From: Mycolicibacterium chitae
Lineage (GTDB): Bacteria; Actinomycetota; Actinomycetes; Mycobacteriales; Mycobacteriaceae
Reading direction: 5' to 3'
Assembly (NCBI RefSeq): GCF_900637205.1
Contig: NZ_LR134355.1
Location: 3,100,001 to 3,164,000, forward strand
Length of the DNA: 64,000 nucleotides
The notes beneath the pieces are model-generated. The model was not told the origin of the DNA. It saw nothing but the letters and a program-made list of their open reading frames with translations, and did not search any database. Of this stretch, positions 1 through 13,182 are shown piece after piece (the stretch's first letter is position 1; the number at the start of each line of letters is the position of its first letter). The position numbers were made by a program, and so were the translations under genes.

Positions 1-223
1 AGTGCTCGACACCGTGTTCGGCGGCCAACTCGGCGAGCTTGTCGGCGTTGCGGCCCACCAGGATGGGTTCCACCGTCACCCGGGTGCCGTCGTCGAGCCG
101 CAGGCCGGTGTCCCGCAACGGGAGAATCGACCGCAGCAGATGCTGCCGGTAGCCCATTCGGCCGGTCACGCCGTTCATCGCAATGCGCAGTGTTGGCCGG
201 CCGGCGCCGGGAGATGAAGACAT
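1..223 (-). CDS. Gfo/Idh/MocA-type oxidoreductase, N-terminal part only (runs off window)
   Basis: Reading leftward from an ATG at 223, the first 74 codons form the start of a NAD(P)-dependent sugar-type dehydrogenase. A beta strand is followed by the dinucleotide-binding loop GVTGRMG (Gly18, Gly21, Gly24), and later comes a [12 protein letters not shown] segment typical of the second strand and helix of the Rossmann fold. The C-terminal substrate domain lies outside the window, so the substrate cannot be guessed. A second in-frame ATG sits at codon 16, within the Rossmann motif, so 223 is the better start. The gene is divergent from a LacI regulator, and its upstream region carries the operator shared with the ABC importer promoter. 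It is therefore likely the catabolic enzyme of the same module (inference). The fold call is firm; exact function is unknown. Confidence 0.75.
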   Translation of the reverse strand, partial: MSSSPGAGRPTLRIAMNGVTGRMGYRQHLLRSILPLRDTGLRLDDGTRVTVEPILVGRNADKLAELAAEHGVEH

Positions 224-331
224 GTGCAGATTCCTTGTCTGGTGTGCCCGGCGGATCGTGGCCGAGGCGAGTGCGGTCTGGTGGGGCGCGGCGCAAGCAC
301 CTCGAGCGAGGCGTGCGCGGCGGTGTCAGCA

Positions 332-349
332 CTTCGGAATGCGCTTTCC
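332..349. promoter_or_regulatory. Putative LacI-family operator, copy 1
   Basis: The sequence CTTCGGAATGCGCTTTCC contains the near-perfect palindrome GGAAnGCGCnTTCC with a central CG pair, as LacI-family operators have. Positions 336-349 are the exact reverse complement of positions 1522-1535 in front of the ABC importer. It lies between the divergent oxidoreductase and lacI genes, directly downstream of the minus-strand promoter elements at 350-378. Confidence 0.7.
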
Positions 350-378
350 ACGGTAAACTGCAAACACGCTCCGGTCAA
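350..378 (-). promoter_or_regulatory. Putative promoter of the oxidoreductase gene
   Basis: On the minus strand a TTGACC -35 box (378-373) is followed after about 17 bp by TTTACCGT (around 357-350). The operator at 332-349 begins right after it, so a bound repressor would cover the transcription start. The layout mirrors the importer promoter at 1480-1535. Confidence 0.45.
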
Positions 379-411
379 CCACGGAGCGATCGAACTGGAC
401 CGGGAGCGACG

Positions 412-1434
412 ATGGCGGCGGTAACACTGCAGGATGTGGCGCTGCGCGCAGGCGTGTCCCAAGCAACGGCATCGCGCGTGCTCAACGGCTCGTCGCGGGT
501 TCCCGGCGCGGGCGTGGCCGACCGCGTCCGCGCCGCCGCACGCGAACTCGGCTACGTTCCGAACGCGCAGGCGCAGGCGCTGGCCCGCGCCTCCACCGGC
601 CTGCTCGGCCTGGTCGTCCATGACATCGCCGACCCCTACTTCTCCTCGATCGTGCGCGGCGCCCAGGCCGCGGCTCGCGTCGCGGGCAAACAGGTACTGC
701 TCGCCAGCACCGGCCGGGACTTCGACATCGAACGGGACTCGGTGAGTACCTTCATCGCCCACCGCGCCGACGCGATCGTGCTGGCCGGCTCCCGGCAAAG
801 TGGCGACCTCGATCGGGAACTGGAGGTGGAGTTCGACCGCTATCGCGCCAACGGCGGACGCCTGGTGGTGATCGGCCAGCCGCTCGCCTTTGGCGGTGCC
901 GTCGAGCCCGAAAACTATGCCGCCTCAGCCGAATTGGCCGATGCCCTGGTAGCCGAAGGTCACCGACAGTTCGCCGTGATCGGCGGACCGGGCAACATCC
1001 GCACCGCGGTGGATCGGCGCAACGGATTCGTCGACGCGCTGTGCAAGCTGGGGCTGAACACGGCGGTCGAGGTATCCGGAGAGTTCACCCGCGACGGCGG
1101 GTACTCCGCGGCCCGGCGCCTGGCGGCGGCATTGCAACTCGAGTCGGGCGCCGCGGCCCCGCCGGTCTGCGTATACGCCGTCACCGACGTGATGGCCATC
1201 GGGGCCATCGCCGCCTGGCGCGAACTCGACCTCCGGGTCCCCCAGGACGTGTGCATCGCCGGCTTCGACGACATCCCGACCCTGCGGGACCACACCCCCA
1301 GCCTGACCACCGTCGCACTCGAACTCGAACAGATCGGCGTCCGCGCCGTCGAACTGGCACTGGATACCGCGACCGACCTGCGCGAAAGTGCGCCGGGGCG
1401 GGTCATCCTGCGCGACAGCACGCGACTGGACTGA
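412..1434 (+). CDS. LacI-family transcriptional repressor
   Basis: A 340-residue protein of the usual LacI/GalR length. Residues 5-25 form the N-terminal helix-turn-helix (TLQDVALRAGVSQATASRVL), followed by the hinge region. A periplasmic-binding-protein-like effector domain begins near residue 60 (GLLGLVVHDIADPYFSSIV) and ends with the family's typical IAGFDDIP and QIGVRAVELAL stretches. The ATG at 412 follows a GGGAG motif by a few bases and puts the helix-turn-helix at the extreme N-terminus, so longer upstream starts are unlikely. The gene is flanked by a divergent oxidoreductase and a downstream ABC importer, both preceded by the same palindrome, so it most likely controls both. The inducer is unknown. 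Confidence 0.9.
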   Translation: MAAVTLQDVALRAGVSQATASRVLNGSSRVPGAGVADRVRAAARELGYVPNAQAQALARASTGLLGLVVHDIADPYFSSIVRGAQAAARVAGKQVLLASTGRDFDIERDSVSTFIAHRADAIVLAGSRQSGDLDRELEVEFDRYRANGGRLVVIGQPLAFGGAVEPENYAASAELADALVAEGHRQFAVIGGPGNIRTAVDRRNGFVDALCKLGLNTAVEVSGEFTRDGGYSAARRLAAALQLESGAAAPPVCVYAVTDVMAIGAIAAWRELDLRVPQDVCIAGFDDIPTLRDHTPSLTTVALELEQIGVRAVELALDTATDLRESAPGRVILRDSTRLD

Positions 1435-1479
1435 GCCTGGTCCCGCTGGCCTCGCCCGGCGGCGCACCTCGCAATGTGG

Positions 1480-1509
1480 TTGACAGTGTGTGCGACATCA
1501 CGTTATCGT
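1480..1509 (+). promoter_or_regulatory. Putative sigma-A-type promoter of the ABC importer operon
   Basis: A perfect TTGACA -35 hexamer (1480-1485) is followed after 17-18 bp by TTATCGT (1503-1509). The operator copy at 1518-1535 falls just downstream of the expected start point, an arrangement for repression by blocking initiation. Confidence 0.55.
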
Positions 1510-1517
1510 CGGTCCGG

Positions 1518-1535
1518 CTTCGGAAAGCGCATTCC
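1518..1535. promoter_or_regulatory. Putative LacI-family operator, copy 2
   Basis: CTTCGGAAAGCGCATTCC differs from the copy at 332-349 at only two of 18 positions, and those two changes swap the two half-sites so that the 14-bp cores are exact reverse complements. It lies 9 bp downstream of the promoter elements and about 70 bp before the permease start. Confidence 0.7.
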
Positions 1536-1602
1536 CAATCGGGACGAGACGAGCTCTTGCAGCATGTTCGACCCGTGCAACTGCGACCTTGAGGACATCC
1601 CC

Positions 1603-2472
1603 ATGGCGGCAACCACTTCGGCCCGCGCCCGCAAACCGGACGCCGGATCGGCCTCCACGCGCACCCGACCACCCGCGCGAAAGATCTTCTCCCCGCGCAG
1701 CACCGCGGCCTCTGTCTGGCGTCCCCTGGCGCTCGTCGTCGCGCTCTTGGCCGGCTGGTGGGCAGTCACCGCGGCGGACCTGGTCGCGCCCTACATCCTC
1801 CCGTCGCCCGCCGATACCTGGAGTGCCGCCGCCGACAACGCGGCCTACCTGGTGCAACACACCTGGGTGACCACCTGGGAGACTCTGGTCGGCTTCGTGA
1901 TCGCGACCGTCCTGGGCGTGCTCATGGCGGTGGTGATGGTGTACTCGGCCAACCTGGAGAAGACGGTCTATCCGCTCATCCTCTTCGCGCAGGTCATCCC
2001 CAAGATCGCCGTGGCGCCGCTGTTCATCGTGTGGCTGGGTTTCGGACCATCGCCGAAGATCCTGGTCGCCGTGCTGATGGCGTTCTTCCCGATCGTGATC
2101 TCCGGGCTGGCCGGCATGCGCTCGGTCGATCCGGAGATCCTCGAGCTCACGTCGACGATGGGCGCCAGCCGGTTCAAGACCTTCGCGAAGATCCGACTGC
2201 CCGCGTCCTTGCCCCAGCTGATGTCCGGCCTGAAGGTGGCCGCCACCCTTGCGGTCACCGGCGCCGTCGTCGGCGAGTTTGTCGGGGCCAACGAAGGTTT
2301 GGGTTACGTCATTCTGCAGGCGAACGGAAATATCGACACGGCAATGCTTTTCGCGGCGTTGATCATCATGTCGGCACTCGGCATCGTCCTGTTCGCGATC
2401 ATCGAGATCGCCGAGAAATTGCTCATCCCCTGGCACTCGTCACGCCGCGTGGTCAATTCGGCCACCGCCTGA
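1603..2472 (+). CDS. ABC transporter permease, SsuC/TauC type
   Basis: A 289-residue integral membrane protein with about six transmembrane segments after a 35-residue basic, Ala/Arg-rich cytoplasmic leader. The EAA-type loop that contacts the ATPase is visible around residues 187-215 (MGASRFKTFAKIRLPASLP). The ATG at 1603 is preceded by GAGGA at 1591. An earlier in-frame ATG at 1564 lacks a clear ribosome site. It is followed after 30 bp by the binding protein and then the ATPase, which together make a full importer of the nitrate/sulfonate/taurine/thiamine-precursor class. The family does not reveal the substrate. Confidence 0.88.
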   Translation: MAATTSARARKPDAGSASTRTRPPARKIFSPRSTAASVWRPLALVVALLAGWWAVTAADLVAPYILPSPADTWSAAADNAAYLVQHTWVTTWETLVGFVIATVLGVLMAVVMVYSANLEKTVYPLILFAQVIPKIAVAPLFIVWLGFGPSPKILVAVLMAFFPIVISGLAGMRSVDPEILELTSTMGASRFKTFAKIRLPASLPQLMSGLKVAATLAVTGAVVGEFVGANEGLGYVILQANGNIDTAMLFAALIIMSALGIVLFAIIEIAEKLLIPWHSSRRVVNSATA

Positions 2473-2502
2473 CCATCGATCCCACCGAATAGGAGCTTCG
2501 CC

Positions 2503-3537
2503 ATGTCCGTCAACCGAACCCACATCGCCGTCGCCGCGGCCACGGCCACGGCCGCCATGCTGGCCCTCGCCGGCTGCGGCAGCAGCACCGAAGATGCCCC
2601 TGCCGCAGACGGTTCAGCCTCGTCGTCCACGCTGATGCTGAACTGGTACCCGTACGGTGAGCACGCCCCGTTCTACTACGGCGTCCAGGAGGGCATCTTC
2701 GCCGAGCACGGCATCGACCTCCAGATCGACGCCGGCCAAGGCTCCACCAAGACCGCCCAGGCCGTGGGCACCTCGAAGGTGGACTTCGGCTGGGCCGACG
2801 CACCGGCAGTCCTGAGCAACATCGACAAGGGTGTCGACATCAAGAGCACCGGGGTCTTCCTGCAGACCACACCGTCGGCCGTGCAGGTGTTCGCCGACTC
2901 CGGCATCGAGACCCCGCAGGACCTCGTCGGCCGGACCATCGCGGTATCGGCCGGTGACGCCCCCACCACCACCTTCCCGATCTATCTCGACAAGGTCGAC
3001 GTGCCCGCCGACGCGGTCACCCAACAGAGCCTGGACGCGGCCGGCAAGATGTCCGCCTTGATGTCCGGCCGGGTCGACGGCCTGATCGGCTTCTCCCACG
3101 ATCAGGGACCGACCATCGCCGACAAGAGCGGACGCGCCGTGCATTATCTGCGCTATTCCGATGCCGGCCTGAACTTCTTCAGCAACGGCCTGATCGCGCA
3201 CACCGCCACCATCTCCGACGAGCCCGAGTTGGTGCAGGCGATGGTCGACGCCACCAGCGAGGCGTTCGCCGCCGCCGTCGCCGACCCAGAGGCCGCGGTG
3301 GAGGCGATGGTGGGCAAGGACCCGCAGATGCCGCCGCGTGAGGTGTTGTTGGAGCAGTGGCAGCAGACCATTCCGTTGTTGTCCACTCCGGCCACCGCCG
3401 ACCTGCCCCCCGGCGCCAACTCGGCGGAGGACTGGACCACCACCATCAGCACGCTGACCGAGGCCGGACTCTTGGAGTCGGCCAAGGAGCCCGGTGCATA
3501 CTGGGAATCGTCGTTCGCCCCCAAGACCGATCAGTAG
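2503..3537 (+). CDS. ABC transporter substrate-binding lipoprotein, NMT1/SsuA-like
   Basis: The 344-residue protein opens with a signal peptide ending in the lipobox LAGC, so Cys25 would be lipidated. The mature part is a periplasmic-binding fold of the NMT1/THI5/SsuA class: LNWYPYGEHAPFYYGVQEG near the start is the family's ligand-pocket opening, followed by DFGWADAPAVL and a central PQDLVGRTIAVSAG segment. An AGGAG ribosome site lies shortly before the ATG. Relatives bind pyrimidine precursors, nitrate or alkylsulfonates. Control by a LacI regulator next to a sugar-type dehydrogenase is unusual for this class, so the ligand is open. Confidence 0.87.
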   Translation: MSVNRTHIAVAAATATAAMLALAGCGSSTEDAPAADGSASSSTLMLNWYPYGEHAPFYYGVQEGIFAEHGIDLQIDAGQGSTKTAQAVGTSKVDFGWADAPAVLSNIDKGVDIKSTGVFLQTTPSAVQVFADSGIETPQDLVGRTIAVSAGDAPTTTFPIYLDKVDVPADAVTQQSLDAAGKMSALMSGRVDGLIGFSHDQGPTIADKSGRAVHYLRYSDAGLNFFSNGLIAHTATISDEPELVQAMVDATSEAFAAAVADPEAAVEAMVGKDPQMPPREVLLEQWQQTIPLLSTPATADLPPGANSAEDWTTTISTLTEAGLLESAKEPGAYWESSFAPKTDQ

Positions 3538-3554
3538 ACAGAGAGGGCAACGAC

Positions 3555-4367
3555 ATGACCGCTGCGACACTGTCCCCACCGGAAACCGCCGTGACCGAAA
3601 ACGCCATCGCGATCGACGATCTGACCGTCACTTTCTCCTCCAAGCGCGGCACCGTGACCGCGCTGCAGGACATCGACCTGCGGGTCGCCGACGGTGAGTT
3701 CGTCTCCATCGCGGGCCCGTCGGGCTGCGGAAAATCGACGCTGCTCAAGGTCATCGCCGGGCTCACGGCATCCACCGCCGGCGATGTGCGGCTGCGCGGA
3801 AAACCAGTCCAGGGGCCGCAACGAGGGATCGGTTACGTATTCCAGCGCGCCGCGCTCCTGGAGTGGCGTTCCGTGCGCAAGAACGTGCTGTTGCAGGCGG
3901 AGATGCGCGGCATGCCCCGCAAGGCCGCCCAGCAGCGCTGCGATTACCTGCTGGAGATGACCGGACTCACTGGATTCGAAAGCGCCCTACCCCACGAGTT
4001 GTCCGGCGGTATGCAGCAACGCGTTTCGCTGTGTCGCGCGCTGCTCCACGAACCCGGGGTCCTGCTGATGGACGAGCCGTTCGGTGCGCTGGACGCTCTC
4101 ACCAGAGAGAAGATGAACGTCGAGTTGCATCGCATCTGGCGCGAGACCGGCACCACGGTGGTGTTGGTGACCCACTCGGTGGCCGAGGCCGTATATCTGG
4201 CCAACCGCGTCGTGGTGATGAGCCCCCGGCCCGGCCGCATCGTCGAGATCCAGGACGTCGACCTCCCGGCGGAGCGCGCTTACGGGGAGACAATGGAGCG
4301 GCCCGAATTCATCCGGGTGGCCAACCGAGTGCGCGATCTGCTCGGCAGCCCCACCGCCGCGGATTGA
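3555..4367 (+). CDS. ABC transporter ATPase, SsuB/TauB type
   Basis: A 270-residue ATPase with every expected motif: Walker A GPSGCGKST (54-62), Q-loop Gln97, signature LSGGM (149-153), Walker B LLMDEP (170-175) with the D-loop GALD after it, and switch His207. The C-terminal MSPRPGRIVEIQDVDLP segment is typical of the nitrate/sulfonate subfamily. The ATG at 3555 lies 17 bp after the binding-protein stop with GAGAGGG upstream. It is the last gene of the importer operon and meets the convergent dinF gene 28 bp later. Confidence 0.9.
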   Translation: MTAATLSPPETAVTENAIAIDDLTVTFSSKRGTVTALQDIDLRVADGEFVSIAGPSGCGKSTLLKVIAGLTASTAGDVRLRGKPVQGPQRGIGYVFQRAALLEWRSVRKNVLLQAEMRGMPRKAAQQRCDYLLEMTGLTGFESALPHELSGGMQQRVSLCRALLHEPGVLLMDEPFGALDALTREKMNVELHRIWRETGTTVVLVTHSVAEAVYLANRVVVMSPRPGRIVEIQDVDLPAERAYGETMERPEFIRVANRVRDLLGSPTAAD

Positions 4368-4395
4368 CCCTTCGCGCGCGGGCCGATCCCCCGCT

Positions 4396-7181
<2,786 letters not shown>

Positions 7182-7186
7182 CTGCT

Positions 7187-9940
<2,754 letters not shown>

Positions 9941-10041
9941 TACTTCTCCTCATCTGGAGGCGGCAGCGGTGGTCGGCCGACGCCTCGGTTCTAGCTATGA
10001 CGCATGGTCATCGGGACTTCACGGTGTGCTCATGTTCTTCG
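9941..10041. other. Spacer between ylxR and infB
   Basis: A 101-bp gap inside the minus-strand nusA-infB operon. I see no gene and no clear terminator. It may hold the infB ribosome site (gaggag just before the infB ATG) and possibly an internal promoter, but no convincing -35/-10 pair stands out. Confidence 0.4.
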
Positions 10042-10401
10042 CTACCTGTTCTTCTCACCGAGGTCATCGGGTGCTTCGATGTGCTCGAAGTACTCGACCA
10101 CCGCGGACGTGTCCGGTGGACCGGTGATACGCAGTGCTCGTGCAAAGGCTCGCCGTCGAAGCGATTCCTGCAGGCACTGCGGATCGGGATGCAACCACGC
10201 ACCCCGACCAGGAAGATTACCTGCCGTGTCAACAATGACGGCGACGCCATGCTGGCGTTGGTCATCATTGTCGAGCTCGGCCACTACCCGAACCAGATCG
10301 ACGGCCAGCTCTCGCTTCCGGCACCCGACACACGTCCGCACCGGACCGGCGGTACGGCGATGCTTCCGTGTGATGAGGACCGAATTCTCGCGCTGGATCA
10401 C
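10042..10401 (-). CDS. YlxR-family RNA-binding protein
   Basis: A 119-residue small basic protein of the YlxR (DUF448) family, encoded between nusA and infB as in most bacteria. The core signature [13 protein letters not shown] is visible at residues 19-31, followed by [17 protein letters not shown] and RRRAFARAL, which build the RNA-binding groove. The start is taken as GTG at 10401. The family's conserved core begins only at Gly19, so a shorter N-terminus is possible, but the other in-frame codons are weak. The role in RNase P or transcription control is known only from distant relatives. Confidence 0.85.
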   Translation of the reverse strand: MIQRENSVLITRKHRRTAGPVRTCVGCRKRELAVDLVRVVAELDNDDQRQHGVAVIVDTAGNLPGRGAWLHPDPQCLQESLRRRAFARALRITGPPDTSAVVEYFEHIEAPDDLGEKNR

Positions 10402-10460
10402 GGCTCAGTCTACCGTTACCGCAACAGTGCCCTGAACCAGCGTCGCTTGCGGTTCGCCGG

Positions 10461-11504
10461 CTAACCCTCGCGCGCCGCACCGCGCGCGGAATCGGGACGT
10501 TCGGCCTCCTCAGCAGGGATTTCGGCGTCGCTGCGGATATCGATGCGCCAGCCGGTGAGCCGGGCGGCCAACCGCGCGTTCTGCCCCTCCTTGCCGATGG
10601 CCAGCGACAATTGGAAGTCGGGCACCACGACGCGGGCCGCGCGGGTGTTGGGGTCGATGATCGACACCGAGACCACCTTGGCCGGCGACAACGCGTTGGC
10701 CACGAACCGCGCCGGGTCCTCGTCGTAGTCGATGATGTCGATCTTCTCGCCGGACAGCTCGCTCATCACGTTGCGCACCCGCTGCCCCATGGGCCCGATG
10801 CACGCGCCCTTGGCGTTGAGCCCCGACACGCGGGAGGTCACCGCGATCTTGGACCGGTGGCCGGCCTCCCGCGCGACGGCGACGATGTCGACCGAGCCGT
10901 CGGCGATCTCGGGCACCTCCAGCGAGAACAGCTTGCGCACCAGGTTGGGGTGGGTGCGCGAGAGCCGGATCTGGGGTTCGCGCGCGCCCCGCGTCACACC
11001 GAGCACGAAGCAGCGCAGCCGGTCGCCGTGCTCGTAGGACTCGCCCGGCACCTGCTCCGACGACGGGATGACGCCCTCGGAGTACTTGGTCTCGCTGCCC
11101 ATCCGCAGCACCACCTCGCCGCGGGCGTTGGCGCGCGCATCGCGCTGGATGACCCCGGCGACGATGTCGCCCTCGCGGGCCGAGAACTCGCCGTAGATCT
11201 TCTCGTTCTCGGCATCCCGGAAGCGCTGCAGCATGACCTGCCGGGCCGTGGTCGCCGCGACCCGGCCGAACCCGTCGGGGGTGTCGTCCCACTCGCTGAT
11301 GACGCGACCCTCGTCGTCGTGCTCGCGCGCGATGACCTTGACCTCGCCCGTCTTGCGGTCGATGTCGATGCTCGCGTCGGGTTGATGCCCCTCGGTGTGC
11401 CGGTAGGCGGTCAGCAGCGCCGACTTGATGGTCTCGAGGAGTTCGCCCGCCGGAATTCCACGGTCCACTTCGATCGCGTGCAGTGCGGCCATGTCGATGT
11501 TCAT
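10461..11504 (-). CDS. nusA: Transcription termination/antitermination factor NusA
   Basis: A 347-residue protein with the N-terminal RNA-polymerase-binding domain (about 1-125), an S1 domain (about 130-200, [15 protein letters not shown]) and two KH domains (about 200-340, including [14 protein letters not shown] and [17 protein letters not shown]). It lacks the C-terminal acidic repeats of the E. coli protein, as other mycobacterial NusA proteins do. Its ATG overlaps the rimP stop by one base (TAATG), so translation is coupled. Confidence 0.97.
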   Translation of the reverse strand: MNIDMAALHAIEVDRGIPAGELLETIKSALLTAYRHTEGHQPDASIDIDRKTGEVKVIAREHDDEGRVISEWDDTPDGFGRVAATTARQVMLQRFRDAENEKIYGEFSAREGDIVAGVIQRDARANARGEVVLRMGSETKYSEGVIPSSEQVPGESYEHGDRLRCFVLGVTRGAREPQIRLSRTHPNLVRKLFSLEVPEIADGSVDIVAVAREAGHRSKIAVTSRVSGLNAKGACIGPMGQRVRNVMSELSGEKIDIIDYDEDPARFVANALSPAKVVSVSIIDPNTRAARVVVPDFQLSLAIGKEGQNARLAARLTGWRIDIRSDAEIPAEEAERPDSARGAAREG

Positions 11505-12043
11505 TAATCGGCCCCTCTTCCGGTTTGGCCCACCAGCTCCAACTCTCGTTTGCTCGGTGAGGAAAAGTCCACCTGGACAACGGCTTTGGCAATGTCGTCA
11601 AGTTTGATCTGGCGCAGCTCGAAGTCCGAGCGGGCGCGGACCACCACCGTGAGCACGCCGTCGTCCACCTCGGCGACGCGGCCCACCAGCGCGGAGCCCT
11701 CGGCCAGCGTCAGTTCGACCTTGCGGCCGTGCGCGCGGCGGAAGTGTTTCGGGGCGGTCAGCGGGCGGTCGACGCCGGGCGAGGTCACCTCCAGGATGTA
11801 GGGCACGCTCGCCTCGGTCACGGGGTCGAGCAGTTCCGAAGCAGCCCGGGACAACTCGGCGACGGTGTCCAGATTCAGGGGCGTGTCGCCGTCGGCCACC
11901 ACGACGATCTTGGGCGGCCGGGCCGCGGCGTCGACGACGACGTCCTCGACCTCGTAGCCCGCGCGTTCGAATTCCGCACCGAGGAGATCGATTACCTGCG
12001 ACGGCGCGGGTAGCCCCCCGGTCGATCCGGTGCGCTGCGTCAC
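11504..12043 (-). CDS. rimP: Ribosome maturation factor RimP
   Basis: A 179-residue protein with the two RimP domains: an N-terminal alpha/beta part ending in [14 protein letters not shown] and a C-terminal Sm-like barrel ([15 protein letters not shown]). It is needed for 30S assembly. The GTG at 12043 lies 7 bp after AGGAG, an ideal ribosome site. An ATG at 12058 would overlap that site and adds only five residues. First gene of the nusA-infB operon. Confidence 0.93.
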   Translation of the reverse strand: MTQRTGSTGGLPAPSQVIDLLGAEFERAGYEVEDVVVDAAARPPKIVVVADGDTPLNLDTVAELSRAASELLDPVTEASVPYILEVTSPGVDRPLTAPKHFRRAHGRKVELTLAEGSALVGRVAEVDDGVLTVVVRARSDFELRQIKLDDIAKAVVQVDFSSPSKRELELVGQTGRGAD

Positions 12044-12107
12044 GGCAAGGCTCCTCATCTTGAGTTGTGCGGCCAGCAGTCGCGGCTGCCCGCGACACCA
12101 ATGCCCC

Positions 12108-12113
12108 ACGATA
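12108..12113 (-). promoter_or_regulatory. Candidate -10 element of the rimP-nusA-infB operon
   Basis: The minus strand reads TATCGT, with GTCAAG about 17 bp upstream as a weak -35. This would start transcription roughly 57 bases before rimP. Assigned only by eye. Confidence 0.3.
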
Positions 12114-12186
12114 CGCCAGGATTCGCCGACCCTTGACCGGATCGGGCGGCCGCCTCCGCCCGGGCCCGCGCCGCGGTGATGGCAGG

Positions 12187-12708
12187 ATGTGGTGCGTGCG
12201 CAGGCGTGACGTGTTGGTGGGCGCCGGCCGCGGAGTTCTCGGCCTGGCGCTGATCGCGGCGACCGCCGGGACCGCGACGGCGTGCGGCGCCGAGCGGGAA
12301 CCCGAGGTCGATCCGCTGCAGAAACCCCAGGAGATGGCCCAGGCGGACGCCGAGTTGGCCCGCGCCGCGGCGACCGCTGCGGAACCCGCCCTGGCGCCGG
12401 CGCTGACCCAGATCGCCGCCGAGCGCGCCCAGCACGCCGAGGCGCTGGCCGACGAGATCGCCCGCACGGCCGGCCACGCCGGCCCGACCACGACAACTTC
12501 CGCCACCGCCGCCCCGGACGCCACGGCGGCGCCGACGCCCGCGCCCACGGTCGCCGAGGTCGTCGACGCGTTGCGCGTCTCGGCGGAGGAGGCCACCCGG
12601 GTGGCCGCGGACCTGTCGGGTTATCGCGCGGGCCTGCTGGCCTCGATCGCCGCGGCCTGCACCGCCTCGGTCACCGTCACCCTGCCGACCCCGGGAGGGG
12701 CCTCATGA
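12187..12708 (+). CDS. Tat-exported lipoprotein with ferritin-like helical region
   Basis: A 173-residue predicted exported protein. A twin-arginine stretch ([10 protein letters not shown]) precedes a hydrophobic segment ending in TATAC, which fits a Tat-dependent lipoprotein signal with lipidated Cys near residue 36. The mature part is Ala-rich and helical ([19 protein letters not shown]), followed by a Thr/Pro/Ala linker and a final helical segment. The start may be the ATG at 12187 or the GTG at 12196; both keep the twin arginines. It overlaps the next gene by 4 bp (ATGA). Position next to rimP matches what I recall as Rv2843. Function unknown. Confidence 0.72.
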   Translation: MWCVRRRDVLVGAGRGVLGLALIAATAGTATACGAEREPEVDPLQKPQEMAQADAELARAAATAAEPALAPALTQIAAERAQHAEALADEIARTAGHAGPTTTTSATAAPDATAAPTPAPTVAEVVDALRVSAEEATRVAADLSGYRAGLLASIAAACTASVTVTLPTPGGAS

Positions 12709-13178
12709 CCTCGCCGGTCAATTCGCCGGAACCGCAGCGGCCGACCGAACCGCCCGCGGCGGCCCTGTTCGACGCCCTGGTGACCGCACACGCCACCGTC
12801 TACGGCTACGGGATCGTGTCGGCGCGCTCCACCCCGGAGGACAACTACCTGGTGGCCAAGGCCATCGGCGCGCACCGCGAACACCGCGAGGCGCTGCTGG
12901 ACATGCTGGCGCGCCGATCGGTGGACCCGCCGCTGGTGGCCGCGGGCTATCAGCTCCCCATGGCGGTCGACGGGCCGATCGACGCCGCCAACCTGGCCGT
13001 GCGCATGGAGAACGACGCCGCCGTGGCGTGGCGGGCCGTGGTCGAGCAGACCGACGACCACGACGAGCGCGCCTACGCGGTCTCGGCGCTGACCCAGTGC
13101 GCGGTCAACGCCGCTTTCTGGAAGCAGACGCTGAAGATCTGGCCGGTGACGACGGCGTTCCCCGGCGGCACCGAATAG
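12705..13178 (+). CDS. Ferritin-like domain protein (DUF4439)
   Basis: A 157-residue, mostly helical protein. The segment ALFDALVTAHATVYGYGIV and the following EHREALLDML helix match the ferritin-like DUF4439 family found in Actinobacteria. Conserved Glu and His residues (H-R-E-H-R-E) could hold metal, but this family has not been shown to my knowledge to bind iron. No signal peptide. Translation is coupled to the upstream lipoprotein by an ATGA overlap, suggesting the two act together. Converges on proS with only 4 bp between them. Confidence 0.75.
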   Translation: MTSPVNSPEPQRPTEPPAAALFDALVTAHATVYGYGIVSARSTPEDNYLVAKAIGAHREHREALLDMLARRSVDPPLVAAGYQLPMAVDGPIDAANLAVRMENDAAVAWRAVVEQTDDHDERAYAVSALTQCAVNAAFWKQTLKIWPVTTAFPGGTE

Positions 13179-13182
13179 CGCG

